Notes: a model not told the origin generated them from the sequence alone. Positions 25,279 through 33,823 are shown, counted from the first letter of the stretch. The stretch: 64,000 nucleotides of DNA from an uncultured Opitutaceae bacterium (GCA_903862935.1 CAIOZY010000004.1:31844-95843); one strand, 5' to 3'. Translations and numbers: made by a program.

Positions 25279-26424
25279 TCAGCTCTTCGGCGCTGCCGGG
25301 AATGACATCCGCACGATCGTGCCCTTCGCGGGCTGGGACTGGATATCAAAGGTTCCCCCGTGCGCCGCTACTAGATGTCCGCAGATGCCCAGTCCGAGCC
25401 CCGTGCCGCTTTCCTTGTTCGAAAAACCGCCCTTCAGGGCCAGCCGCAGCCGCTCCGGATCCATGCCCGTGCCGTCGTCCGAGATCACAACCTCGACGCC
25501 TTTGGCCGTTGTCACAAACGCGATCTCGACGCTCTTCGCCCCGGCCTCCAGTGAGTTTTTGAGGAGGTTCTGGAACACCCGCATCAGCTCGAACTTGGAC
25601 CCCAGGATCACGGCCTCCGGGGCTCCTCTCACTGCGATCGAGGCGTTGCCGAAGAAGATCACCTGCTTGACGTCCCGGGCCACCTGGACGAGGTCAAGCT
25701 GGACCATCTCCGAGAGCTTCTTCGAGGCCTGGCGCCAGTTCTCCGAGAGATGATGGCAATATTCGGCGGCCTTCTCGACCATGGTCGCGTACTCGAGAAG
25801 CTTCTGCGCCATCTCGGGGTTGTGCTCGGAAAGGGCCTTCGCCTCCTCAGAGACCAGGCTCGAGTAGCCAATCACCACGGTGAGGGGATTGTTGAGGTCG
25901 TGGACCAGCTCGACCGAGGCCCGGCCCTGCCAGACCTGAGGCTTGGTCTGCTCGATCTCGCGTTTGAGGGCCGAGTTGAGCTCCACGGCGGCGGCTGCAA
26001 GCCTCGCGTTGTGGCGCCTCAGGCCTGTCGCCTTCGCCTGGGTGCGGACGGCACCCAGCAGTTCCTCAATGTCCGGGGGTTTCCTCAGATATTGGTTAGC
26101 CCCTCCAACCATCGCCAGCTGGGCCGTGAGCAGCGTTCCGTACCCCGTGAGCATGATCACCCCAACCAAGGGGTCTATCTTGCGGATCTCCTCGAGCGCC
26201 CGGATCCCATCCATCTCCGGCATTCGGATGTCGAGAATCACACAGGAAAACGGCCTCTCCTTGATCTTGGCAAGGGCCTCCATGGCGCGATCCGCCGTGT
26301 CGACCGCAAACTCCGTCGAAAGCGCGAAGGCGACCGACTCGCGTGGGCCGTATTCATCGTCGACGACCAACACCACAGCCCGGTCGGCCTCAGCCGCCTT
26401 TGGGGGCTCTTCCTGTCCTAACAT
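25279..26424 (-). CDS. Receiver-histidine kinase hybrid (REC then kinase)
   Basis: A 381-residue soluble protein. A receiver domain spans about 15-125 with acidic pair D22-D23, phospho-acceptor D65 (CVILDIRMPEMDG), T93 (MLTGYG) and K115 (YLRKPPDI). A coiled-coil linker leads to the H box ELVHDLNNPLTVVIG (H175), N box FQNLLKNSLEAGA, G1 ISDDGTGMDP and G2 GTGLGLGICGHLVAAHGG, all intact. It is the first gene of the minus-strand operon. The order REC-then-kinase means it can accept phosphate from another kinase (perhaps the membrane kinase downstream) and tune its own activity. A good Shine-Dalgarno (AAAGGA) stands three bases before the ATG. The next gene is 42 bp away. Confidence 0.88.
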   Translation of the reverse strand: MLGQEEPPKAAEADRAVVLVVDDEYGPRESVAFALSTEFAVDTADRAMEALAKIKERPFSCVILDIRMPEMDGIRALEEIRKIDPLVGVIMLTGYGTLLTAQLAMVGGANQYLRKPPDIEELLGAVRTQAKATGLRRHNARLAAAAVELNSALKREIEQTKPQVWQGRASVELVHDLNNPLTVVIGYSSLVSEEAKALSEHNPEMAQKLLEYATMVEKAAEYCHHLSENWRQASKKLSEMVQLDLVQVARDVKQVIFFGNASIAVRGAPEAVILGSKFELMRVFQNLLKNSLEAGAKSVEIAFVTTAKGVEVVISDDGTGMDPERLRLALKGGFSNKESGTGLGLGICGHLVAAHGGTFDIQSQPAKGTIVRMSFPAAPKS

Positions 26425-26585
26425 AAGTCCTTTGGAGTTTTCATGTTCCTACGATCATTGATGAGATGTAACCCCGCCCGGCTCCGATATTTAAGCTATT
26501 GCTTTGCGGGTTTTTACCCTGATGTCAAGGGGACCATCCGAGATTGGATTGCCGGCGGCGCGGCCGGAGACTAGACCGTCGCACT
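26425..26585. promoter_or_regulatory. Divergent intergenic region, probable promoters for the kinase operon and rmuC
   Basis: This 161-bp AT-richer gap separates the minus-strand kinase operon from plus-strand rmuC and must hold both promoters, but no strong -35/-10 pair stands out. On the minus strand a 9-codon frame (26444 to 26418) with its own AGGA-type site ends on a TAG that overlaps the kinase ATG, a possible leader peptide. The stretch ATATTTAAGC near 26488 is the most promoter-like. Confidence 0.35.
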
Positions 26586-27767
26586 GTGGAGATCATTATA
26601 ACAGTGCTTGCCGCGCTCGGCGGCGCCGTCCTTGTCTGGCTGTGGCGCCAGAGCCACGAGTCCGCCCTGGCTGAGAGAATGCGGTCGACTGCGGAACAGG
26701 CCGCCCTGGAGAAGTTTGCGAACGAATTCAAGACCATCGCGGCCGACGCGCTCCGCGCCAACCGGTCCGATTTTCTCGAGCAGGCCAAACAGTCCTTTGA
26801 CCAGCTCCGGCAGCAGTCCGTTGGGGACCTCGACCAGCGCAAGCAGGCCGTGGAGAGCCTCGTCAAGCCGCTGCGCGAGTCCCTGGAGAAGGTCGACGGC
26901 AAGATCGCCGAATTTGAGAGGGCCCGGGCCACCGCCTACGGCGCCCTCGGCCAGCAGCTCGCCTCCCTCAACGCCGCGCAGGTGCAGCTGCAGGCGGAGG
27001 CGGGCCGCCTCTCGACCGCGCTCCGCTCAACGACCTACGCCGGAAGCTGGGGCGAGCTCCAGCTGCGCCGGGTCGTGGAGATGGCCGATATGCTGCCGTA
27101 CTGTGACTTTGCCGAGCAGGAGACCGCCGGCGATCTCCGGGCCGACCTGGTTGTGAGGCTTCCCGGCGGCCAGCGGATCGTCGTCGACGCCAAGACCCCG
27201 CTCGAGTCGTACCGGGCTATCAGCGACGCCCCGGACGAGGCCTCCCGGGCGGCGCGGCTTGCCGAGCACGCCCAGAAGATCCGCGGCCACATCGACTCCC
27301 TCGGATCAAAGGCCTACTGGGAGCGGTTCAAGCCGTCGCCCGAGTTCGTGGTGCTCTTTCTTCCCGGGGATCACTTTCTGACCGCGGCGCTGCAGGCCGA
27401 CCCGAGCCTGATGGACCGTGCTTTGTCGCGGCGGGTGCTGCTCGCCACGCCGACCTCCCTGATCGCGCTGTTGAAGGCGGCCGCCTACGGCTGGAGACAG
27501 GAGGCCGTGTCCCGAAACGCCGAGGAGATCAGCGGGATCGGCCGGCAGCTCTACGACCGGCTGGCCATCTTCGCCGAGCATTTCTCCAAGGTCGGCGCGG
27601 GCCTCGACGCGGCGACCCGGGGCTACAACTCCGCCGTGGGATCATTCGAGCAGACGCTGCTCCCGGCTGCCCGCCGCTTCACCGAGCTGGGTTCAAAGGG
27701 GGCGAAGGACCTGGAGGCCCCGGGGCCGGTGGACACCAGTATCCGCGAGGTGACCAAGCGAACCTGA
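26586..27767 (+). CDS. rmuC: DNA recombination protein RmuC family
   Basis: A 393-residue protein with one N-terminal membrane helix (IIITVLAALGGAVLVWLW), a long coiled-coil (about 25-150) and the RmuC nuclease-like domain: GSWGELQLRRVVEMADML, DLVVRLPGGQRIVVDAKTPL (the PD-(D/E)xK-like core, D and K visible) and KPSPEFVVLFLPGDHFLTAAL. RmuC limits DNA rearrangement between short inverted repeats in E. coli; its exact activity is not settled. I chose the GTG at 26586, which begins just before the membrane helix; a TTG at 26544 would add 14 arginine-rich residues. The next gene begins 7 bp after its stop. Confidence 0.88.
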   Translation: MEIIITVLAALGGAVLVWLWRQSHESALAERMRSTAEQAALEKFANEFKTIAADALRANRSDFLEQAKQSFDQLRQQSVGDLDQRKQAVESLVKPLRESLEKVDGKIAEFERARATAYGALGQQLASLNAAQVQLQAEAGRLSTALRSTTYAGSWGELQLRRVVEMADMLPYCDFAEQETAGDLRADLVVRLPGGQRIVVDAKTPLESYRAISDAPDEASRAARLAEHAQKIRGHIDSLGSKAYWERFKPSPEFVVLFLPGDHFLTAALQADPSLMDRALSRRVLLATPTSLIALLKAAAYGWRQEAVSRNAEEISGIGRQLYDRLAIFAEHFSKVGAGLDAATRGYNSAVGSFEQTLLPAARRFTELGSKGAKDLEAPGPVDTSIREVTKRT

Positions 27768-27774
27768 GCCGCGG

Positions 27775-28617
27775 ATGCTCCTGACCGGGTTATTTGTCTA
27801 TCCGGTGAAGTCCCTTCGGGGCTGCGCCGTCGACCGGGCCGAGGTGGACGAGCTGGGGCTTGCGGGCGACCGGAGGTTCCTCGTGGTCGACGGGACGGGG
27901 AGCTTCCTGACCCAGCGCGCCCTGCCCCGGATGGCGCGCATCGCGACGAGCCTGGGCTCCGGAGCGCTTGTCCTTTCCGCCGAGGGGTCGGGGGCCGTGT
28001 CGGTCCCGAGGCTCGGCGGCGCCGCCGCCGAGCGGCGGGTCTCCATCTGGAGCGATCCCGGGCTCCGCGCCGAGGACTGCGGGGATGAGCCGGCGCTCTG
28101 GCTCGGGGACTTCCTGGGGGTCGCCTGCCGCCTGGTGAGGATAGGCCCGGCGTTCTCCCGGCCGATCCCGGCGCGCAAGATCCCCCCGGGGCTTTCGGGG
28201 AGGCCGGACCCGCAGCACCGCGTCGGCTTTGCCGACGGCTATCCCTTTCTCGTGGTTGGCGATGCCTCCCTCGGGGACCTCAACCGGCGGCTTTCCGCCG
28301 CGGGCGAGGCACCCGTGCCGATTGACCGGTTCCGCCCGAACCTCGTCGTGAGCGGGGGCGGGGCCTTCGAGGAGGACCGCTGGAAGCGGCTGCGGATAGG
28401 CCCGGTGACCTTCCATTCGGCGGGCCCCTGTGCCCGCTGCGCCATAACGACGACGGACCAGGGGAGCGGCGAGCGGGGTCAGGAGCCCCTGAGAACCCTG
28501 GCCTCCTACCGGCGTAACCCGGACAAGCCTGGCGACGTGAACTTCGGCCAGAACCTGATCCATGAGACCAAGTCCGGGATGCTTCGGGTGGGAGACCCGG
28601 TAGAGATCCTGGGCTAG
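27775..28617 (+). CDS. MOSC domain protein with N-terminal beta-barrel (YcbX/mARC-like)
   Basis: A 280-residue protein. LTGLFVYPVKSLRGCAVDRAE is the signature start of the MOSC_N beta-barrel domain, and the C-terminal MOSC domain (about 120-275) ends in RFRPNLVVSGGGAFEEDRWKRL and GPCARCAITTTDQG, where the cysteine (about 219-222) would bind the molybdenum cofactor. Relatives reduce N-hydroxylated compounds with electrons from a flavoprotein. The molybdopterin gene mogA is elsewhere in the window (42372), so the cofactor is made in this organism. It follows rmuC by 7 bp and converges with the release-factor-like gene 12 bp away. Confidence 0.85.
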   Translation: MLLTGLFVYPVKSLRGCAVDRAEVDELGLAGDRRFLVVDGTGSFLTQRALPRMARIATSLGSGALVLSAEGSGAVSVPRLGGAAAERRVSIWSDPGLRAEDCGDEPALWLGDFLGVACRLVRIGPAFSRPIPARKIPPGLSGRPDPQHRVGFADGYPFLVVGDASLGDLNRRLSAAGEAPVPIDRFRPNLVVSGGGAFEEDRWKRLRIGPVTFHSAGPCARCAITTTDQGSGERGQEPLRTLASYRRNPDKPGDVNFGQNLIHETKSGMLRVGDPVEILG

Positions 28618-28629
28618 GCGCCGTGCGGC

Positions 28630-29022
28630 CTACCACTCCCCCACCCGGCCCCGGTCGGCCTTCCGGCGGGCGCGGTGCTTCTTTGACTCGATCATCCTGA
28701 CCTTCTGCCCCCGGCTCTTCTGCCGGGTGCGACGGCCCTCGCGGGCGAGTTCCTGCTTGCGCGCCTCGGCCGCCGCGCGCCTGCGCTGCTCCAATTTCGC
28801 GCAGAGTTCGGCCCAGGCGAGTTCCCGGTTGGCCGACTGGAACCGCTCAGCCTGGCAGCGCACCTCCACCCCGGTCGGCCGGTGGCGCAGCCAGACGGTC
28901 GACGAGGTCTTGTTGATCTTCTGGCCCCCGGGACCCCCTCCCCGGATGAACCGCTCCTCGACGTCCCCCGGGCGGATCCCGAGGGAGGCGAGCCTGCCGA
29001 TGATTTGGGGTGGTAAGGCCAT
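28630..29022 (-). CDS. Peptide chain release factor-like protein (GGQ domain only)
   Basis: A 130-residue protein with just the RF catalytic domain: FIRGGGPGGQKINKTSSTVWL, whose GGQ (about residues 32-34) hydrolyses peptidyl-tRNA, followed by VEVRCQAERFQSANRELAW and a very basic C-terminal tail (about 85-130, RRTRQKSRGQKVRMIESKKH). No codon-recognition domain exists. This layout fits ribosome-rescue factors of the ArfB/YaeJ and C12orf65/PrfH-like groups, where the basic tail enters the empty mRNA channel. It stands alone, convergent with the MOSC gene and divergent from the MoxR gene. Confidence 0.85.
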   Translation of the reverse strand: MALPPQIIGRLASLGIRPGDVEERFIRGGGPGGQKINKTSSTVWLRHRPTGVEVRCQAERFQSANRELAWAELCAKLEQRRRAAAEARKQELAREGRRTRQKSRGQKVRMIESKKHRARRKADRGRVGEW

Positions 29023-29158
29023 GTCCGCCAGTATCTAGTCAGAATCGGAAACTCTTTGCCGCGCCGCGAGTCATAGTTGAGCCTCCATCCAAGAATTGCC
29101 AGCCCCCGCGGCCGGACTCAACTTCGAGAATCACCCCCACCCAAAGGTCTTTACCACC

Positions 29159-30118
29159 ATGATCAACGGTCCCACCTGGTCCAAGAAGATACGCGATGAA
29201 GTCGGCAAGGCCGTGATCGGCCAGGACTCGATCGTCGAGCGGCTGCAGGTCGCCCTCCTGGCGAACGGCCACGTGCTGCTCGAGGGCATGCCCGGCCTTG
29301 CGAAAACCCTGCTCGTGCGCTCCCTCGGCTCGGCCCTCGGGGTCCAGTTCGAGCGGATCCAATTTACCCCCGATCTGCTTCCCAGCGACGTCGTCGGGAC
29401 CATGATCTTTCAGCCGAAGACGGGCACCTTCAGCCCCCACCAGGGGCCTATCTTCGCCAACATGGTGCTCGCCGACGAGATCAACCGGGCGCCCGCAAAG
29501 GTGCAGAGCGCTCTGCTCGAGGCGATGCAGGAGCGCCAGGTGACGATCGGCGGCCAGACTAAGCCCCTGCCCAGGCCCTTCTTCGTCATGGCGACCCAGA
29601 ACCCGATCGAGCAGGAGGGGACCTACCCCCTGCCGGAGGCCCAGACCGACCGGTTCCTCTTCAAACTGATCGTGGGCTACCCCAAGGCCGAGGAGGAGTC
29701 GGCGATGATGCAGCGCTGGGGGCAGGTGACCCAGCAGCCGTCGGTTGCGGCGGTCTCGAGCGGCGAGGAGCTCTTAAGCCTGCGCTCCGAGGTCGACGGG
29801 ATCCACGTGGCCCCGGCCGTGCAGGCCTACATCCTGGCGCTCGTGCGCGCGACCCGGGCCCTCGCCGAGGGATCGGTCGGCAAGCGCCTCCTCAACTATG
29901 GGGCCTCCCCGCGGGCCTCCCTGGCCCTCTACCAGGCGGGCCGGGCGCTCGCCTGGCTCCGCGGCCAGGACTACCTCGGGCCGGCCCTCGTCCAGGAGCT
30001 GGCCCCCGACGTGATGCGCCACCGGCTGGGCCTCACCTACGAGGCCGAGGCCGAGGAGCTCACGGCCGAGGGCCTCGTGGCCCAGGTCCTGGAGAAAACC
30101 CCCGTTCCGGCCGTTTGA
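29159..30118 (+). CDS. MoxR-family AAA+ ATPase
   Basis: A 319-residue AAA_3 ATPase. VLLEGMPGLAKTLLVRSL holds Walker A (about 40-50), VLADEINRAPAKVQSALLEAMQE holds Walker B and sensor region (about 100-125), and FFVMATQNPIEQEGTYPLPEAQTDRFLF is the hallmark MoxR block. MoxR proteins act as chaperones that mature partner complexes, commonly with VWA-domain proteins. It is gene one of a five-gene cluster to 36309 (MoxR, DUF58, VWA, VWA/TPR, BatD), known in other bacteria as the Bat or aerotolerance cluster. The ATG at 29159 gives the normal N-terminus. Confidence 0.92.
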   Translation: MINGPTWSKKIRDEVGKAVIGQDSIVERLQVALLANGHVLLEGMPGLAKTLLVRSLGSALGVQFERIQFTPDLLPSDVVGTMIFQPKTGTFSPHQGPIFANMVLADEINRAPAKVQSALLEAMQERQVTIGGQTKPLPRPFFVMATQNPIEQEGTYPLPEAQTDRFLFKLIVGYPKAEEESAMMQRWGQVTQQPSVAAVSSGEELLSLRSEVDGIHVAPAVQAYILALVRATRALAEGSVGKRLLNYGASPRASLALYQAGRALAWLRGQDYLGPALVQELAPDVMRHRLGLTYEAEAEELTAEGLVAQVLEKTPVPAV

Positions 30119-31017
30119 AAGCTCCCCCCTCCCAGTCGTCGGTCCTGTCGATCCTTCGGCAGCTCGAGTGGCGGGTCCGCCACGCCGTGGAGAACACCCT
30201 GAGCGGCGAGTACCGCTCGACCTTCAGGGGGCGGGGCATGGAGTTCGACCAGGTCGTCCGCTATGAGTTCGGCGACGACGTGCGCGACATCGACTGGAAC
30301 GTGACGGCGCGGCTGGGCGAGCCCTACCGAAAGAAGTTCGTCGAGGAGCGGGAGGTGACGCTCCTGCTCGTCTTCGAGGACTCGCCGAGCCTGCGGTTTG
30401 GCTCCGCGGAGCGGTCCAAGCGGGAGGCCCTCCTGGAGCTCGCCGGACTGGTGATGCTGCTCGGGGCGGTGAACCGGGACCGCGTGGGCTGGGTCCACGT
30501 ATCGCCCGCCGGCCACGTGTTCCACCAGCCCGAGCGCGGTCGGGGCCCGATCCTGCACGCGGCGGCCAAGCTTCTGAGCCAGCCGGCACCCCCGGTCGGC
30601 GCCCCGGGGGCCGCGGACATCCCCTGGAAGTTTCTCTCCCGGGCCGCTCCCAAGCACAGCGTTCTTCTGTGGCTTGGGGACTTCCCGCCCCGCCCGGCCC
30701 CCGAGGGCTGGCCGGTCCTGAGGCGCCGCTACCAGACCATGGGCTTCAGGGTCGACGACCCCTGGGAGCGCGGCCTGCCGCCGCAGGAGCTGTTCGCCGC
30801 GTACGACCCGGCGGCGGAGCGGCTCGTGACCCTCGAGGGCAGCCCCGCCGAGCGGGCCGCCCAGGCCGAGTGGGCCGCCCGCAGGGACGAGGCCTGGAAG
30901 GCCATATTTCCCGAGCCGCTGAGCCGGCTCGTCGTCACAACCCAGGACAACGGTCTGGACGCCCTCGTGCGCCTGTTTCAGGCGCGGATGAGGGCCGCGG
31001 GCGGAGGCCGCTCCTGA
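30115..31017 (+). CDS. DUF58 domain protein
   Basis: A 300-residue protein of the DUF58 family. The conserved block GEYRSTFRGRGMEFDQVVRY followed by FGDDVRDIDWNVTARLGEPY is the family's defining motif (about residues 39-73), after which comes a VWA-like alpha/beta region with LLLVFEDSPSLRFGS in the MIDAS-like position. It is predicted to work with the MoxR ATPase and VWA proteins encoded around it. The start is a TTG overlapping the MoxR stop by 4 nt (TTGA); no in-frame ATG lies near. It has no membrane helix. Confidence 0.88.
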   Translation: MKAPPSQSSVLSILRQLEWRVRHAVENTLSGEYRSTFRGRGMEFDQVVRYEFGDDVRDIDWNVTARLGEPYRKKFVEEREVTLLLVFEDSPSLRFGSAERSKREALLELAGLVMLLGAVNRDRVGWVHVSPAGHVFHQPERGRGPILHAAAKLLSQPAPPVGAPGAADIPWKFLSRAAPKHSVLLWLGDFPPRPAPEGWPVLRRRYQTMGFRVDDPWERGLPPQELFAAYDPAAERLVTLEGSPAERAAQAEWAARRDEAWKAIFPEPLSRLVVTTQDNGLDALVRLFQARMRAAGGGRS

Positions 31018-31022
31018 ACGCC

Positions 31023-32054
31023 ATGGCCCCCGTCCTTGCGGTTTCGGCCTGGCGGGTTGCCGACCCCCTCTGGCTTGCGGCGCTCTTGGCGATTGCGGCC
31101 GCGGTGTGGCTGCGGGGCCGCTCGCGGGTCGCCGTGTGGCTCGTTCCCTTCGCGGCGGCCTGGCACCGGCCGTCGATCCTGGGCTCCTCCCGGTGGCGGG
31201 CGGCGCTGGCCGCGGCGGGACTCGTCCTGGTCGTTTTCGCGCTGGTCCGCCCTCAGCGCACCGAGGAAAAGCACCAGGCCCGCTCCCGGGGCTACGACAT
31301 CATGCTGTGCATCGACCTGTCCTCCTCGATGCTGAGCGAGGACTACGAGAAGGCCGGGGAGCGCATGAACCGCCTCCAGGCGATCAAGCCCGTCATCCAG
31401 GCCTTCATCGAGAAGCGCCCGTCGGACCGGATCGGGATCGTCCTGTTCTCGGGGCGGGCCTACACGATGTCCCCGCTCACGACCGACCACGAGTGGCTCG
31501 CCCAGCAGCTCGGCCGTGTGAAGATCGGGCTCATCGAGGACGGGACGGCGATCGGGGACGGGCTCGGGGTGGCGCTGACGCGGCTCGAGCAGGCGGGCCG
31601 CCAGAGCGGCGGCCGGCGCCTGGGTGCCTTCATCGTGCTCCTGACCGACGGGGCGAACAACCGCGGGGCGCTCTCCCCCATGCAGGCTGCCGGGATCGCC
31701 AAGGCCAGGGGGATCCCCGTCTATACGATCGGGGCGGGCAAGGACGGGATCGTCCCGTTCCCAGTCCTGGACGAGAAGGGAAACCGGATCGGCACCCGCC
31801 GGATCCTCGCCGACCTGGACGAGAACGCCCTCAAGGACATCTCCGCAGCGACCGGCGGGCACTTCTTCCGCGCGGCCGCGACCGGCACGATCGAGTCGGC
31901 CTTCCGCGATATCGACCGGGCCCAGAAGATCGACTTCCAGGCCAAGAGTTACCTGGTGACGACCGAGCTGTTCCCCTGGCTCGCCGTACCCGGCCTTGCG
32001 CTGCTTGCTCTCGGGGCGGCCCCCTCGCGGCGGCAGCGGCCCCGGACCTCATGA
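31023..32054 (+). CDS. VWA domain protein, BatA-like, membrane anchored
   Basis: A 343-residue protein with two N-terminal membrane helices (PLWLAALLAIAAAVWL; ALAAAGLVLVVFAL), a VWA domain (about 85-290) and a C-terminal helix (LFPWLAVPGLALLALGA). The MIDAS motif is intact: DLSSSMLS (about 98-105), the threonine in SPLTTD and LLTDGANNRG. This is the BatA architecture, in which the VWA domain faces the periplasm. It probably forms a complex with the following VWA/TPR protein and BatD. It starts 5 bp after the DUF58 stop. Confidence 0.9.
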   Translation: MAPVLAVSAWRVADPLWLAALLAIAAAVWLRGRSRVAVWLVPFAAAWHRPSILGSSRWRAALAAAGLVLVVFALVRPQRTEEKHQARSRGYDIMLCIDLSSSMLSEDYEKAGERMNRLQAIKPVIQAFIEKRPSDRIGIVLFSGRAYTMSPLTTDHEWLAQQLGRVKIGLIEDGTAIGDGLGVALTRLEQAGRQSGGRRLGAFIVLLTDGANNRGALSPMQAAGIAKARGIPVYTIGAGKDGIVPFPVLDEKGNRIGTRRILADLDENALKDISAATGGHFFRAAATGTIESAFRDIDRAQKIDFQAKSYLVTTELFPWLAVPGLALLALGAAPSRRQRPRTS

Positions 32055-33823
32055 ACTTCGCCTGGCACCAGCTCCTGTGGCTTTTGTTCCTGCCGGCCTG
32101 CCTGCTGGCCTGGGAGGTCCTGCGGCGCCAGCGCGGCGGGGCCCCGGCTCGCCCGAACATCCTGAGGGCCGATGCGGGACTGCGCTCGATCCGGCTCTCG
32201 GGCCCGGCGCCCTCGCCCGGCGACCCGTCCGGCCGGAACCGCCCCCGGCTGTGGCTGGCCTGCGGGCTGTTCCTGGGGATCCTCGCCCTGGCCCGGCCCC
32301 AGTGGGGACGGATCGACGAACCCGTCCTCGACCAGTCGCGGGAGATCGTGATCGCCCTCGACCTGTCGCGCTCGATGCTGACACCGGACGTGAAGCCCAC
32401 GCGGCTGGAGCGGGCGAAGCTGCTCGTCTCCTCGCTGCTGGACCGGCTCGCCGGGGAGCGCGTGGGGCTGGTGACCTTCTCCGGGACGAGCTTCCTGCAG
32501 TCGCCGCTGAGCGCCGACTACGAGATTTTGCGGGAGTTCCTGCCCAGCCTCGGGCCCGACTACCTGCCCGAGGCCGGGACCGACTACGGGGCCCTCCTCG
32601 ACACGGCGGCCCGCGCCTTCACCTCCGACGGCTCGTGCGACCGCTACCTGATCGTCCTCAGCGACGGTGGCGCCACCGACGAGGACTGGCGGGGCCGCGT
32701 GGGCAAGCTGAAGGACCGCGGCATCCGGGTCATCGGCCTGGGGATAGGCACGGCCCAGGGGGGATTCATCCCGGACGGCGCCGACGGGTACATGAAGGAC
32801 GAGTCCGGCGCGGTCGTGAAGTCCAGGCTCGAGGCGGACACCCTGCGCGAACTCTGCGACAAGACCGGGGGCGCCTACCGGGACGCCAGCGAATGGGTGG
32901 ACCTGCCGGGCCTGCTCAAGGCGACCGTCGAGGCGGGCGCAAAGGGGCGCTTCGTCGAGAAGGCGTCTGTCCGGTACATCGAGCGCTTCCAGTGGGTCCT
33001 GGCGCCGGCGTTTTTCTGCCTTCTGATGAGCTTCTGGCGCGAGATCCCCGTCAGGCCGAAGCCGCGGGACATCCGGCTTTCCGGCGCCGCGGCGGCCGTG
33101 CTCGCCCTGGCCCTGGCCTCGGTCCCCGGCGCCTTCGCAGGGGCGTCCGAGGGGCCGCCCGCGCTCCCTCCCGGGACGCTCCTGGGCCGGATCGTCGGCC
33201 GGCTGTCCGGGCAGGACCGCCAGTCGGCGCTGGACTGGGTGGAGATGGCGCACCAGACCCTCACCTGGGGGCGCGACCTTCAGACCGGCGGCAGGCCGGT
33301 TCCCGAGGGCCCAGTCAGGGACGCCCTGCAGGCGGTCGACGCGGGCGAGAGGGCCGATCCGAAGGGCGCCGACTGGGCTAAGATCCGAAGCGACCTCGAG
33401 GACCTGATCAGAAAGCCCGAGGACAAGCCCAAGCAGCAGCAAAAACAGAAGCAAGACCAGCAGCAGCAGCAACAACAGCAGCAGCAGCAGGGCGGCCAGA
33501 AGCAGGAGCAAAAGCAGGACAAAGATCAGCAGCACGAGCAGCAGCAAAGCCCAAGCCCGCAGGACCGGCGGCAAGGCGAGCCTCAGCCGCAGAAGGCTTT
33601 CAGCGACATGAAGCAGCCCCCCGAGCCGAGGCAGGGCGCAACCCAGCAGGTCGGCGGCGAGCCCGACCACCCGCCCCGGGATCCGGCCGCGGCCGACCCC
33701 GAACTCGCGGCGCCGCTCCAGAAATTGGACCAGGTCCGCAACCAGGACTCACCCGCGCAGCTTTTCCAGATGATCGAGAACAACCAGTCCCGCCCCCCCG
33801 AGAAGAAAGGCAAGCCGTGGTGA
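32051..33823 (+). CDS. VWA domain protein fused to a Gln-rich BatC-like tail
   Basis: A 590-residue protein with the BatB pattern at first: an N-terminal helix (LLWLLFLPACLLAW), a second helix near 77-90, a VWA domain (about 95-300) with MIDAS DLSRSMLT and VLSDGGATDED, and helices near 316 and 340-358. A tail of 200 residues follows, with one TPR-like helix pair and then a low-complexity glutamine/lysine run (33424-33560). BatB and BatC are separate genes in many bacteria, so this looks like a fusion in which the TPR part has shrunk. The ATG overlaps the previous stop by 4 nt. Confidence 0.85.
   Translation: MNFAWHQLLWLLFLPACLLAWEVLRRQRGGAPARPNILRADAGLRSIRLSGPAPSPGDPSGRNRPRLWLACGLFLGILALARPQWGRIDEPVLDQSREIVIALDLSRSMLTPDVKPTRLERAKLLVSSLLDRLAGERVGLVTFSGTSFLQSPLSADYEILREFLPSLGPDYLPEAGTDYGALLDTAARAFTSDGSCDRYLIVLSDGGATDEDWRGRVGKLKDRGIRVIGLGIGTAQGGFIPDGADGYMKDESGAVVKSRLEADTLRELCDKTGGAYRDASEWVDLPGLLKATVEAGAKGRFVEKASVRYIERFQWVLAPAFFCLLMSFWREIPVRPKPRDIRLSGAAAAVLALALASVPGAFAGASEGPPALPPGTLLGRIVGRLSGQDRQSALDWVEMAHQTLTWGRDLQTGGRPVPEGPVRDALQAVDAGERADPKGADWAKIRSDLEDLIRKPEDKPKQQQKQKQDQQQQQQQQQQQGGQKQEQKQDKDQQHEQQQSPSPQDRRQGEPQPQKAFSDMKQPPEPRQGATQQVGGEPDHPPRDPAAADPELAAPLQKLDQVRNQDSPAQLFQMIENNQSRPPEKKGKPW
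33424..33560 (+). repeat. Low-complexity CAG/CAA tract encoding poly-glutamine/lysine
   Basis: About 45 codons are dominated by CAG and CAA (Gln) with scattered AAG/AAA (Lys), including a run of ten Gln, inside the VWA/BatC-like gene. The tract is lower in GC than the flanks. It is prone to slippage, so length may vary between strains. Confidence 0.85.

Noticed and set aside
31949..33670. 573-residue open frame on the minus strand with a leucine run
   Set aside because: Antisense to the VWA/BatC-like gene; the leucine run is just the complement of the CAG tract.
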